From Diphasiastrum complanatum (taxonomy: Eukaryota; Streptophyta; Lycopodiopsida; Lycopodiales; Lycopodiaceae), in assembly GCA_029204225.1 (NCBI GenBank), contig CM055094.1, positions 15,130,928-15,194,927 of the forward strand: a DNA stretch of 64,000 bases, given 5' to 3'. Made by a program: the position numbers and the translations under genes. Position 1 is the first letter of the stretch; the number at the start of each line of letters is the position of its first letter. Under the pieces are notes generated by a model. That model ran no database searches and was not told the origin of the DNA. It was given only the letters and a program-made list of their open reading frames with translations. Shown here one piece after another: positions 25,365 through 39,339 of the stretch.

Positions 25365-26640
25365 ACCTATTGGAAGGCAATGCACAAATAGCTACTCGCA
25401 GCGAGGTGAGTTTCTTCTCAGTGATTACTTTATATGAAACAGCCTATGCAGAATAGTGTGAAGAATGCACTTTAGGTCAATTATTTTCATATCTTGCATA
25501 GGCTTAATTGACTTTATACTTTTGCAGATTGTGTTGCAGGAAAACTTCCACATAGCTCCCCAACTACATTGTTGTTGACAGCAGCTTGGCAGATAGCCTA
25601 ATGGAAATCATGAATAGTAGCCCACAGCTACTCTTCATCATTAGACAGCGTTTCCATTGGGAATTCGTTGAAGGTTTGTTAGAAAATAGATATACATGTA
25701 CCACAATTTGTGATCGAGATTCAATGTGACTGTGTCCATCATCAACTTCCATCGCTGCTCCTATTGAGGTTGCATGCTTAGGATCTAGATGTCAAGCTTA
25801 TAATTTATTGATTAATAGATTGCGCTTACAAAGTGCTGACAAGTCTTATCGAAGAGTTTTTAAAACACTCATATTCATGGTGGCAATGGAGTGTATTTCT
25901 GCTCTAGCATTACGTTAATCAGGTCAGAAGTGATCCATTCCAATTCGCTGTACTCCTGCGATGAAAAAACAAAATCTTCTAATGTTGTCAGTTTTGTCAT
26001 TGGATCAGAGATGTACATTCAAACGCTTAATATAGTTTTCCTGAAATTATGACTCTTTGATCTTGTGGGAACATTACATATTACAGATGCTCCATTTGTT
26101 GACACTGCATGGCTGCATATGTATTGGCGAAAACTCGTATAGCTTGCTGTACAGGGTTAAAGCTGATTCTGTATAATTTTTGGTATATAAATTAACCGCC
26201 TTCCATGATGTTCTGGTGCATTTTTCTGTTGTCTATATACATTAATGAAAATTCTCAAAGAGGCAAACCAAAGTACACGTCTCAGTTGAATCACAGCAAT
26301 GTATTCAATTTTATGCTATCAAATCCACACCTGGCTTTAACAGAGATACCATAATATTACCAAGTTTGTTCATTTCTCGAAAGGGTCCACCTAGAGAGAA
26401 TCTTTTCAGAAGTGGTGTAACGTGTTGGTGTCGGTGCAGTATAAGCTGAGTTCTAATCACTAAAAAACCAGAAGAATGTATATTGCCACTCAAAAGATAG
26501 ATCTATGCACACTCACATGGGTAAACAACTATCAAGTTCCAACTCTACTTCGAGTATGTTTATTATTCTGACTGCATACATCTCTAGTATTGAGCCAGAG
26601 ATACAATCTCAACAAAGTATAGTTGATAAGACTTGCTAAA
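25365..26640 (+). other. Presumed 3' region of the extensin-like gene, then intergenic
   Basis: A plausible intron (donor cagcgag/gtgagt near 25407, acceptor ttttgcag near 25527) lies after the stop, so the transcript may have a spliced 3' UTR. Nothing else was recognised up to the LTR at 26643. Confidence 0.4.
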
Positions 26641-26642
26641 TG

Positions 26643-26936
26643 TTGGGTTGACCTTGTGTATATCGGTTAATCTAACGACAGCTATGAAATTAAGCAATCA
26701 AAGAACAATGATCATAAAGCAAATAGCACGAGCGCACACAAGAGAGAGATTCAGAATCGAAAAATACAGAGAGTGTGTTTCATTCCAAAACAGATACCTG
26801 TACATATAGCGCATTCTACTTGCATACCAAGCTTCTTGTTCAGATGACAAGAAACTAACTTTTATCGCTTAACCCCATTCATGCCCTACTGTGAATTGCA
26901 TCTTATCTTATCTACAATGAATCTAATCTAACAATC
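26643..26936 (-). mobile_element. LTR (3') of a truncated minus-strand retroelement
   Basis: The sequence begins TGTTGGG and ends TCTAACA. On the minus strand it reads TGTTAG...CCCAACA and is preceded by a polypurine tract (gaattgagatggggat), so it is the 3' LTR of an element whose body lay to the right. About 200 bases of internal sequence follow before similarity fades. Confidence 0.65.
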
Positions 26937-27140
26937 CCCATCTCAATTCATGGTGGGGCATAAATACATAATCCCAACATGTTACTCACCATGAGAATTT
27001 TAAAGCTCTTTTCTTCTGGGCATTGGACGTATGCCGGATCTACCCTCATTACTGCTAGAGCCATGAGGTACTCTTTGAAAAGCCCGGGTGTCAGGCTCTC
27101 ACTCAACTCCTAATCTACACCCATACCAACATGCAATGAT

Positions 27141-27219
27141 CACCACAAATTTTTAGCCTTTTTTATTCCCCACACAATGACAAATTTTTAGCCTTTTTGA
27201 TTTCCCACACAATGGAGCT
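27141..27219 (+). repeat. Short tandem duplication
   Basis: Two copies of a unit of about 47 bases containing acaaatttttagcctttttt, tcccacacaatg. Confidence 0.8.
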
Positions 27220-27292
27220 CGATTGGAGTCGTAGACTTCACACCCAACTGAAACGAGTGGCAACGATAGAGAGTAATTGATTAGTTGATTAA

Positions 27293-27756
27293 TGTTAACT
27301 AGTCTTGTAATTCTGCGTTTAGCTATCTTGTAAACTCCACACAGTGGAGATATAAACTATCCATTCTGGATCATAAAAACAGATAAAAAGAATAGACAGA
27401 ATTTCTGTAAGACACAGAGAGAGATGTAGCGAGTAGTGCAGAAAAGAAAAATACTAGAAACGAAAGAGTTGTGCATGAAAGTCTGCCAACGAGCAGAACA
27501 CACCGCAAGAGCAGAGTTCCATTCCGCCAACGAGTGAGACACTGACGATCTCGTTCTAAAAATTAAACTTATAATACAGTTGCTCTATTTTCGTGCATCT
27601 CCTTGTCTTTATTGCTAGAATAGAATGTGTTCTGTGATGTGCAGTCGCGTGTCTAGGTTCCTGTGAAGCTTCCGAGCAAAAGAAAATTCAAAGGCACAAA
27701 ATCGTTCGCAAATACAAAAACGAAAACGAAATCGAAAAAGACACAGTTTCGCGACA
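27293..27756 (+). mobile_element. Probable 5' LTR of a copia element
   Basis: The LTR ends ...gcgaca immediately before the primer-binding site. The start is taken at TGTTAACTAG (27293) because it is the nearest TGTT with a TATA-like tataaacta shortly downstream (27350). No matching 3' LTR was found, so the left end is tentative. Confidence 0.55.
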
Positions 27757-27768
27757 TGGTATCAGAGC
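27757..27768 (+). promoter_or_regulatory. Primer-binding site, initiator Met tRNA type
   Basis: TGGTATCAGAGC directly follows the LTR end and is complementary to the 3' end of plant initiator Met tRNA. Confidence 0.9.
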
Positions 27769-27821
27769 AAATAGGTTATCACTACTGATATTTGAGCAGT
27801 GATTGCTCTAGACAACACAAT

Positions 27822-28634
27822 ATGGCTACAACAATCCAGACAAGAGCAGCAATCAGTCTTGATGGAGCAAATTACAGAATTTGGAAATTCAAAATCAAAA
27901 CGCTTCTGAAGGGCGAAGGCATTTGGTCGGTGACCGAACTCTCAGAGGTGTAGCCTCCAGAGGGAAATCCGAGGAGAGCTGAATGGATCAGAAAAGATGA
28001 GCGCGCAATGGCGATCATCGTTTCATCCATAAATGAAGATCTACTCATGCAAATTGAAGACTGTGAAAGCAGCCATGCAGCATGGAAAAGATTAAAACAG
28101 AAGTATGAAGTGAGGACTGCAGCTTCAGTCATGCACCTTCACAATCAGCTGCAATCCATACGATGGGATGGCAACCAATTTGATCAGCAAGTTGAGAAGA
28201 TCAGAACGATCATCGCTCAGCTCGTTGCATCAGGACAGGAGCACCAGGTCCTAGCACCACAGCAGCTGATGTACTTCATGAAATCTCTACCGACGTCCTA
28301 TCAGCCGCTGAGAATGCTCATACTGAGCCTACCAGATATGACATTCGACAAAGTAGTCAGTCTTGTCGTTGATGAGAGACTGATGAGGGATGAAGGAGAG
28401 GGAATCAGTGATCAAGAGAAGGCTCTCTTCACGAAAGGAAAGAAGAAGAACAAAAACAAGCCAAGATTTGAGAAGACGAAGTCCTCGAATCAACAACCTT
28501 CTTCTTGTGATCACTGCCACAAACCAGGCCATACGACCAACAAATGTTGGTTCAATCTAGCAATACCTTGCATGCACTGCAAGAAGAAGGGGCATTCTGC
28601 ATACGATTGCAGATTCAACCCAAAAAGGAACTGA
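27822..28634 (+). pseudogene. Copia gag polyprotein with two zinc knuckles, one internal stop
   Basis: The frame starts at the ATG 27822 (MATTIQTRAAISLDGANYRI), just after the primer-binding site. It shows the copia gag N-terminus (YRIWKFKIKTLLKGEGIW), a DUF4219/UBN2-like core (HAAWKRLKQKYE, LHNQLQSIRW, LVASGQEHQ, MKSLPTSYQPLRMLILSLPD) and two CCHC zinc knuckles, CDHCHKPGHTTNKC and CMHCKKKGHSAYDC. The only defect is TAG at 27951-27953, codon 44. The frame otherwise runs 271 codons to the stop at 28634. Gag would form the cytoplasmic virus-like particle. Confidence 0.92.
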
Positions 28635-28769
28635 AAGATGAAAGAGGCCATGAGATCTTCACACTGCTGCCTATTCAAGAGGGAGATCGAGGATAGACAT
28701 CAAATCAGAATGCAGAGCCACAGACTCTAGAGCAGCAGGAAGCAGAGGATCAAACCCACGAACAAAAAA

Positions 28770-29062
28770 TGTTTGAGCAGCGACGAAATGAACCTAGAAG
28801 GTCAACAAGACAAAGAAGACTTCCAGACCGTTACTCTGACAATCTTCGATAAAACGAAGACACACAGTTCGAGTATTGCAGCTTCATTGAAGAGCCCACA
28901 ACATATCAAGAAGCTATCCAGAGTCCATAAGGAGAATTCTGGAAGCAGGCAATGTCAGAGGAGATCGATTTGATGAGGTGAAACGAGGCATGGACATTAG
29001 AGCCACTGCTAGAAAACAGAAAAATAGTCGACTGCAAGTGGGTATACAAGAGAAAGATGAAT
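28770..29062 (+). pseudogene. Copia reverse transcriptase N-terminus fused behind gag by deletion
   Basis: One frame reads RRSTRQRRLPDRYSDNL, then EEPTTYQEAIQSP, FWKQAMSEEIDLM, NEAWTLEPLLENRKIVDCKW and VYKRKMN, the linker and start of copia reverse transcriptase. It carries three stops (TAA, TAA, TGA). Protease and integrase, normally about 2 kb between gag and this point, are absent. The sequence breaks off after KRKMN. Confidence 0.87.
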
Positions 29063-30154
29063 AGTATATCTAGCAAATTTTATACTACTTCCTTTTCCAT
29101 AATCACAGCCATCATCATACTATTTTATCAGAGGTAGAAAGCATCATAGTTTTTATCAAACCAAGACAGCAATCATATGGAACAATACCACGTAAAGGTT
29201 ACAGCCAATCGAGTATAGCAAGAGCATTCTCATCAACCATATTCATGCAATAGCTTCTGGTATATCCATAAAACACATGGAAGGACAGCGGTCGCATTTC
29301 TACAAGCATTACGTACTGAAAAATGCTTGAAACAATGCTCATACAAAGAGCCATGGTAAATAGCAGTTCATACAAGCATATCTGAGCCAAAAATTAGTGC
29401 TGGCCGCCAATGACCAGCAGATCCGCCTCAGAGAGGGCGCTGGCTAGCAACTACTCTCTTTCAAAAAACGATGCTACTGAATATCAAATGTTGGCTTGCT
29501 GCCCAACGCCTATCATAGGCCAAACAGTTGAAAACATACTTGAAAAATTGCCCACATATGCTCCTTGGGACAACAATTGATTGCAGTAGTATCCAATCAC
29601 AATATGCAAGCCAGACTTTGCTACTACACAAAGGTAATCATAGCAACTTGTGAGCATTCAATCTTAGTATACATCTTTCATTATCAGCGAGCTACCATTC
29701 CTCAAATCATTCTCACCTTTGTTTGCAGTATCGTTCACACGATTGCTCTTCCAATAGCATTCACGAGCTTTCTCTTCAATCACAATCACAGTATGGTAGA
29801 GCACCAGGAGAGCAAGAATGAGGAAGAGAGAGAGAGAGCAAGAAAGCATGAGGAAAAGTGAATAGGGTTGTGTGATTTCCCTCGTTATAGAACCAGAGGA
29901 CACTTAGGTGTACTAAGTGCAAATTGTTGTTCAACATTAGATTGATTGTCCATAATGTGCACAGATCCTGGCCATTGAAAGATTCACAACATTCCCACCA
30001 TTTTTTTAAAAAAAATACTATTATTATGTAGGGTCTTTCATCATTGTAAGGCATTTTTTTGCCCCCATTAGTAAACAAGGTTAGTGCGAGACACTTGCAA
30101 TCCACAGAAGCTTGTGAAGCGAATGAAGCAATATATGTATGTAACAGAGCCTAG

Positions 30155-30155
<1 letters not shown>
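29063..30155. other. Anonymous DNA
   Basis: No gene recognised. Short open frames on both strands have no domains. Confidence 0.5.
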
Positions 30156-32100
<1,945 letters not shown>

Positions 32101-32104
32101 TAGT

Positions 32105-33033
32105 TCTTGATTCTTGGATTCCGAAGCCACTCAGCACATGACCAGCCTCATTGGCTGTTTCAAGTCCTATACACCTTACAGTACCAAGAAATATGTTCAC
32201 CTTGGCGACAATAGCACACAAGCTATTAAAGGTGAAGGTATTGTGAGATTGAGCTCTGCAAATGATAAATCTAGGCTACTTTCTAAAGTCTTGTATGTAC
32301 CAAATTTATCTACGAATCTGCTCTCTGTAAGCAGAATCACAGATCTAGGACATAGAGTAGAATTCAATGCGATCAGTGCAAAGTAGTTGATAGGACAGGC
32401 AAGATCCTGGCACTCAGAGAGAGGCATGGATACTTGTATAAATTAAGTCATTGCTTTTCTGCCTCTAGTCAGGGGCTCAGTACTTCTATTTATGCAAATA
32501 AAAGTTTACTTTGGCATCATATACTTGGTCACTTGAATCATACTACTGTACAACAAATGTCTAGACAATCTATTGTTCTTGATCTCGACAATCCCAATGA
32601 TAAAGTCGAGTTACCTGTTTGTTAAGACTGTCTAGTTGGTAAACAGACTAGGAAACCATTCAAATCAAGCCATCAGCATATTTCTAGAGGATTGTTAGAC
32701 ATTGTACATTCAGACATTTGTGGCTCGATGAAAAATTCTTCGCTGAAGGATGCAAAGTATTTTATAGCTTTTATTGATGAATTTTCCAGAAGGACTATGG
32801 TGTACTTTATAAAGAAGAAATCAAAAGCCTTCAACTGCTTCAGAATCTTCAAGGAGTATGCAGAGAAGGAGACTGGAAGGACGATTAAGGCCCTAAGGTC
32901 AGACAATGGTGGAGAATACATCTCCACCGAGTTTAAGGAGTACTGCCAAAGCCAAGGCATTGAGTAGCAATTCATCACTCCTTACAGTCCTCAGTCTAAT
33001 GGCTTAGCCGAGAGGAAGAACCATATCGCACAC
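32105..33033 (+). pseudogene. Copia protease and integrase fragment
   Basis: Protease begins with LDSEATQHMT, where the usual DSGAT has Glu instead of Gly, and continues to LYVPNLSTNLLSVSRIT. The GAG-pre-integrase zinc-finger region follows (LLWHHILGHLNHTTVQQM, then ELPVC and DCLVGKQTRKPF). The integrase catalytic triad is visible as IVHSDICG, RSDNGGEYIS and NGLAERKNHI. Stops lie after AISAK, after ELPVC and after SQGIE, and frames change once. The fragment ends abruptly before a TA repeat. It could be the part missing from the deletion derivative at 27293-29062, or a separate insertion. Confidence 0.88.
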
Positions 33034-33102
33034 CACCATTGACGCACATCCGCCATCGACGCATGTCCGCCATTGCCCGTCAATGATGAGCACAAGCAAC
33101 TA

Positions 33103-33105
<3 letters not shown>

Positions 33106-33157
<52 letters not shown>
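33106..33157. repeat. (TA)n microsatellite
   Basis: About 52 bases of pure TA repeat. Confidence 0.97.
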
Positions 33158-33158
<1 letters not shown>

Positions 33159-34360
33159 TAGTTGCCCAGAAATGCATTTCTGAAATAGAAACGCTTTTAA
33201 AAAAATAGAATATATAAAAAAATTTGCCCCCTTTTCATGGCTAGAAACAAGCCAACCATGGAGGGGTTTAACGGTGCCAATGTGAGCTAGTTGTTATAAG
33301 TTTTGCATCCTCCGTCGGATATGGCTTCTCCAACTAGCTTAAGCAAGAGGATGGGAAAAGCACAATGAGCAGAGGGTGAGTATTAGGTAAGATCCAGTCT
33401 TCTCTCTTAGGCTCTCTCCTTGCAACTAACAAATGACGGCTTAGCCTAAAATCCAACTTCACAAAGGCTTAACCTACTTGTAAAAGGCCCAACAAAAAAA
33501 ATAAAACTAATTAACTTGGTCCATAAGAAAAAATTATAATAAACACAGTGTAACAACCATAAGGTCATCACAAAGGAGAACTCTCAATGTAAGAAGATAA
33601 AGCTCTATAATGCAAATGAGTTTCTTGACAAAATGGACTCACCTCACTCCTATATAACTTGAGTGGTGGTCACTTGCAAAGGGTACCATGGGCCAAACCC
33701 CCAATGGTCTAATGACTAACTTTTCCATGAACTTAATTACAAAGGTTCCATGGGGACAAATCCCCAATGGACCATAAACAACTTAAAAGCTTAAATTGAA
33801 CTAACTTAGACTCTTAAGTTCCAATGTTCTAGATTGCTTAGAACTAAATAATCTTAAGCTGCTACATGATGGTGTAAAGGCCTAAACTTGACTAATCCAG
33901 TTCTAGGCTTAAGTCTGTATCCCTTTCAGAATGGCTCAAATATTAATATCATCCTACATTATCCCCTCCGTCAAAAGATTGGGAGTTCCACGCCAATTGC
34001 CACTGCCTGTTGTCTTGCTTGGTCTTCTCGCAGCTCTACATTGATGGCGAATCGTATTTTATGAACTTCTCTACCAATTTGTTCCATTCTCTCAAATCAA
34101 ATTTTGCCCAAAAATGGTTGCGACCGATAGTAATCAAGCATGTTCTATAAAAACCCATACTCGTACCAACATTCAACCATGTCAGCATGAAGTTCGTTGG
34201 TGATTGCCGCCTCATAGTAAAGCCTTGCCACATTGATATGATCCATGGATGTGCTTAGGAGCTTATTTAGATTCAAGATGAATGGCGGCAGATCTCTATC
34301 CCAGAAACAATTCAAAGTAGAAAGGACTGATATTAGGCTACAGTTATTTTCAAAGTCCGT
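33158..34360. other. Anonymous DNA
   Basis: No recognised gene. The minus-strand frame at 34233-34036 has no known domain. Confidence 0.45.
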
Positions 34361-34366
34361 TCTTTT

Positions 34367-37300
34367 GCTATGCTCAGCATAGCCAAAGTTTTTGTTGCTA
34401 TGTTTAGCATAGCAAGAGAAATTACTTGAAAGTTTGAAAACTTAAGAAATAAAATAAATTAAAAATGACAGAAAAAAAAAAAAAAAAAAAAATCAATAAA
34501 GCAAAAATTTATTAATTTTTTTTTTATAAATATTAAAAATCATAAAATCATAAAGATTAAATATCAATTTTTTTTAAATATTAAAAATTAAATAAATAAT
34601 TAGAAATTTAAATTTTTATATTAAATATTAAGATAGAAATTGAAAATATATATTTAAAAACTAAAACATAAGAGTAATTTGATAATTCACAATAAATGTT
34701 GAGTGTGTTACAAATAATTTTTTGTAGATTGAAGAAAGGTGATATGTGAGCTCCAAAAATAATAGGAAAATTGTAAAAGCTCCAAAAATAAAGTGGTGCA
34801 ATAGTAAGTTCAATCAAATTAGTAATCAGACAAAAGTATTACATGTCCATTGGTTGTGTACCACTTCAACAAGTGTTTTTTTTTGAAAAAGTACAAATTT
34901 AAAATGTTGCAAGATCTTAAGGGCAAGAGAAAACGATTGTCGAAAAATCAATTAAAGGTCGATGATTTGAATTTATATAGCCATTTTGAAAGAACGACTT
35001 GGATTAATGAGACAACCATCATCTTCAACTCTTTAGCAATAGAGAGAAGTTGACTTACAAAGTTTCTTGTCAATATTGCACGCTGAACCCAAAGAAGATA
35101 TACCAACTGACTCTAATGAAGAAGATAGGTCCTCCACTTCATCAACTCAAAATGAGAGTGTTCAGAATATGTCAAGTTCTGAATCGAGAGACATTAATGA
35201 AAATTTCTTACAAAAAAATGTACTTTGAAAAGTTTCATATTTTTATGACATTTAGATTTTCAAAAATCAAGTGTTATCTTGAAAATGTTGTTCATTTTTT
35301 ATTATGATGCTTTTAAGTTAAAATATATATATATATATATATATAATTATCTCTTAAAAACTTTTAATATTCTACTCAAAGTGATGCCATGCATTATCTC
35401 TAAACTTTAATCAATGAGTATCAGAATTGGTGGAACTTCTTTTAAGAGGAAAACCTGTAGCTAACAACAAACAATTTACAATAATGGAAAATTTATTCTA
35501 CGCAATTAGAACAAGAGGTCTCTCACTTAAAAAAAGAGAGAAAGAATAATCATGGCTAACCTCAAAGAGCTGCACCGAATAAACATGGACATTAACCCAC
35601 GCTTACAACGCAGGGATGCTCTAATCAAGACCTTGGAAACATAGTTAGAAGGTGAACGATGAAGCCACAGGAACTTACGGGCCGCTATGATGGGTAATAT
35701 TCAACATATTGATTTCAACTAGTTCCAAGCAGCACCAATCCAAGAGGGCACCGTAATACCTCTCGCTTCATATCAGAAGTTAACTTAGGTATTGATGGCA
35801 AACCAAGCATAAGCACAACAATGTTGTAGGCCACTCTAGCCAATCAAATCGCACTCAATGGAGCTAGAACAACAACTAAAACATTACGCTAGCAGCTACC
35901 AACATTACACATAGAGCATAGAGAAGCAGACGCAAAACATCATAGGCAACATGATCCAGAAAATGATAGTCATGGACCTTCGTACTACACAGGACAACAA
36001 AGGCCATGGTGCAATGGTGAAATCTCAAAGCATGCAAGGGGGTACTACCACAAACCACGAACGAGTTATCTCAGCTAAAGAGCCTAGCCCCACCGCCACT
36101 CACCCTAACACCACCTATCAAGCCTCATCACCACCACCAGGTGACACACCACTTTCACCAGCACATGACCAAACACCTCACCACCTCAACGCTCACCCTT
36201 ATTCACCTTCTACAAATACCCAACACTCCCCTGTGAACTTTTCACCACCATACCTAACCCCCCACCACTCATACTTACCACAAGTTCACAGGAGTGGCAC
36301 AAAATCACATCAAAGAATCCTAGCCGACAAATGTTAATGTCAGAGGAGTTCAACAAAGCATATCCACGCTGAGAGGACAGAGGTGGGTACACTCTTCCCA
36401 ATTTCACGATCTGTAAATCTCATAAGCAGAAAGTGTTAGCATTGGAACCGCAATATGATTAGTGGCGACATGTTATGATGTTGAAAAATGTACATGTTTT
36501 CAAGAGATACATTGCGGCACCAACTTATATGCGCGTCAATTGAACATGTTGTCCAATAAGGCGCAGGGAAGAATTCACACCAGAAAGGGCCCCTAATAAA
36601 ATCTATTGGCCAATTCTACCTAAAGAAGTCGAGACCAATGATCCAGCGGCCGATTTTGTGGCCAACTACAACTACTTCTATCAGAGACATCATACAAATC
36701 CGGATCACCATGTTAGGAGTTTCTTTGTTATGCTCAGCACAATAATGACCATGGGCCTTCATTGCTTTTGTCAGCAACTTTGTCAACAAGCGTAGCTATG
36801 TTCAACATTTCCGTGATGATCACCAAAATGTTGAATATAGGACCATTTTGTCGATGAAGTTGCCAGTAAAGCATAGGGCTCAACAAAGGAGCATTTAAGT
36901 CCTATGCTCAGCATAGGACTCAAAATGGGCCTTCGTTGTTTTTGTCGACAGAGTAAGTTGATCTTCCATAATGTAGACGTTTCTAAGCAGAAAACTTATT
37001 GGCAAATCTCAACAATTCTGTACTCAATGAGGGTGATGAATCTTGTGACATGCCGAATAAAACCCAAAGAACATGCTAATGCTATATTACGCAACACAAC
37101 ATGAGTTTAAGATAATAAAATGTAATACTAAGGTACACTAAAGACATCAATTTTTTGAAATTGTCAAACCAACCATTAGAAAGATTTCAAAAAATAGAGC
37201 ACAATTGTTTCTAATATGACTTTGATTTGAGCTGATATGGATGAGATTTTTAGCTTTGAATATAGTCTTAAAAACAACAACCCCATAAAAACCACAATAT

Positions 37301-37809
37301 TTGGGCCCATCTTAGGGAAAAACTTTAAAAATGACCTGAACGGAGTCATGCATACCCTTGTTTGAACAAGCTGGCTTATTGTTTAGAGCTTCACGTTTTG
37401 ACTGATTTATATTTGAAGCCTTAAATAATGGTCTTTAAATCATATTATTATGCTCTTGAAAGGGCCTATTCAATCAGGAAACCTCTTTGAGTTATTCCAA
37501 AAAAACCTACAGTTTTTAAAGCATGTCGATTTTTTGAAGACTATTACTTATAAAAAGGTCCATATGCTTCTTTAGAAAATCTGATATCGATTTTTGAGAA
37601 AGTATGCAAGTTCCGTTCCTACACTTTGCTCTCGATCCCTTTGCTTGGGTACACGAGTTTTTTCTAAAAAAATTGTTATGCCGAGCATAGCAATTTTTTT
37701 TTTGCTATGCTTGGCATAGGAGAATCTTTTTGTTTATATAGAATCTTTTTGCTATGTAGGTTAAAGATTCTATGTAAAGAAAAAGATTCACCTATGCTGA
37801 GCATAGGTG
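34367..37809. repeat. Dispersed palindrome family, consensus CTATGCTCAGCATAG
   Basis: Seven copies in 3.4 kb: 34367-34383 (perfect), 34397-34413, 36727-36741 (decayed), 36901-36917 (perfect), 37674-37691, 37703-37720 and 37789-37809 (perfect, 21 bases, CACCTATGCTG then its complement). The core is (C/G)CTATGCT, one spacer base, AGCATAG(C/G). Copies occur in pairs at both ends and around a duplicated segment near 36727-36960. Confidence 0.85.
34440..35350. other. Very AT-rich stretch
   Basis: Contains poly(A), poly(T) and a short (TA)n at about 35322-35344. No gene is supported; frames at 34850-35307 lack known domains. Confidence 0.5.
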
Positions 37810-38060
37810 AAAACTTTTTGCATAGCTGAGAGTTATGCTTCTCTCCCTCTCTTGCACGGGCTCGCTGCTTGTTCTCATTTGTTTGTTGCAATGATGGCCC
37901 CCTCTGCATTCATCAGAGTACAAGTATAGGTTGCTTTACATTTTTTTTGCATTTTCATTTACCTCTCATAGTAATTTCTTATCGTTTTGTTCGATTTGTC
38001 AACAATTTCGTAATACAATGTATCTCTTGCTTTATCATTTTCCCTTGCATTTTGATGTCG
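35351..38060. other. Anonymous DNA, possible gag remnants
   Basis: Coding-like stretches with stops (for example 35951-36337, Pro/His/Thr-rich) may be remains of a retroelement gag, but no diagnostic motif was seen. Confidence 0.35.
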
Positions 38061-38364
38061 ATCATGGATGTTGTAGGTCTTCTAGTATCGCGGTCCTAGC
38101 CGAAAGATGACAACGGCAAAAAGAAGTGACTAATGAATGATGAATTATGCGTTTTAGAAAATGATACGTTTTAGGGTAATGAATAAGGCGCAAAGATTAA
38201 CATTGACTTAGAAAATGGTTTTTAGTGCATTTCAGATTAGATATGAATCGGAGCATGCCTAAGCAAAGTGAATGCGACAATTGGGATATCTTGCAAGCTA
38301 AGTTCATCATTGGATTTAAGACTACCCCTTTCAAAACTAGGACAAATATGCATGGATAAGAAAT

Positions 38365-39055
38365 ATGAATCCATGCGTGACTATATCGAATAGTTCAAAG
38401 GGGTACGTGGTGGTTTCGACCCTGATAGCATGCCAATTAGAGCATCTTGAGTTGGTTTATGACAAGCAAGAAATTAGGCAATTGCTGAAACATTGTGACA
38501 AGTATATCTCGTTCCAGGCTGTGTGCGTTGATGCCATTAAGAGGATAGATGATAGGGAGAGCATGAGCTCTGACTAAGATAGCCCCTTTGATGAAAATAA
38601 ATGTTAGAATGAATGATGGGCTAAGCATAAGGACAAACTTCATGATGATGCTTCAACTTCTACAACCAATAGTACTGATACAATAATTTCGGCTATAGAA
38701 AAGTTGTATATGTAGAGTAACATACATTTCAAGAAGCTTACTTCTGACATTACCACAACTATAGACCAAAAGCTGAAAGTCTTGCAACCTAGAAATGCCC
38801 AAGCATACCCTAGACAAGAGTCTAGATGGTGTTCTGACTTTGTAGAAATAAAGGGAAACAAATGCCACAGTTAAGATAGAGACTAGAGCAATCTGCCCGA
38901 TATTGCCACATCTACAATAAGATTAATTATGACATGAATGACTATTGATAAACCTAGTAAACTAAGGGAAACGAATGCCCACAGTTGAGATAGACATTAA
39001 AATAATCTCCCCAATATTGCCACATCTACAATATGACCAACCAGGACACAAATGA
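38365..39055 (+). pseudogene. Degenerate retroelement gag-like sequence with duplicated zinc-knuckle segment
   Basis: A frame at 38365-38577 (HLELVYDKQEIRQLLKHCDK) continues after a stop with KDKLHDDASTSTTNSTDT, IHFKKLTSDITTTIDQKLK and QPRNAQAYPRQESRW. Then a segment of about 105 bases is present twice (about 38845-38950 and 38955-39060). Each copy encodes a worn CCHC-like knuckle (CHIYNKINYDMNDY, CHIYNMTNQDTNDC) in which the second Cys and the His are changed. Retroelement origin is inferred only from this pattern. Confidence 0.45.
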
Positions 39056-39060
39056 CTGTT

Positions 39061-39065
39061 GATAT
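39061..39065. repeat. Target-site duplication, left copy (gatat)
   Basis: gatat precedes the left LTR and is repeated at 41014-41018 after the right LTR. Confidence 0.8.
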
Positions 39066-39339
39066 AGCTAGAATTAAAGTAGAGTCATTGTGTTACTGTA
39101 CTGTGGGTCCTATCAATCGATAAGGATCAGTTGGCCTCACCACGAGGCAAGTCGACGGGACACGCACCCCGCCAACGGCAACCTGGGTCATGCATGGGTT
39201 GCCTGAGTGAACAACTATATGTACAGTGTAATTTCATTTTGAGAAATACAGCTGCTATGTGAGCTTGATGTGGAGAGTGTTTTCTGTCTGTGTTACTGTG
39301 TAGCATGATATGTGTTCCTGTTCGAAGCAAATTCTAAGT
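39066..39339 (+). repeat. Left LTR of the non-autonomous element
   Basis: 274 bases, aligned end to end without gaps to 40740-41013. Confidence 0.9.

Noticed and set aside
24706-25437. Other open frames overlapping the extensin-like gene
   Set aside because: They are shadows of a Pro-codon-rich sequence (Leu/His-rich or Arg/Trp-rich) without signal peptide or repeat logic, apart from the short C-terminal stretch noted as a finding.
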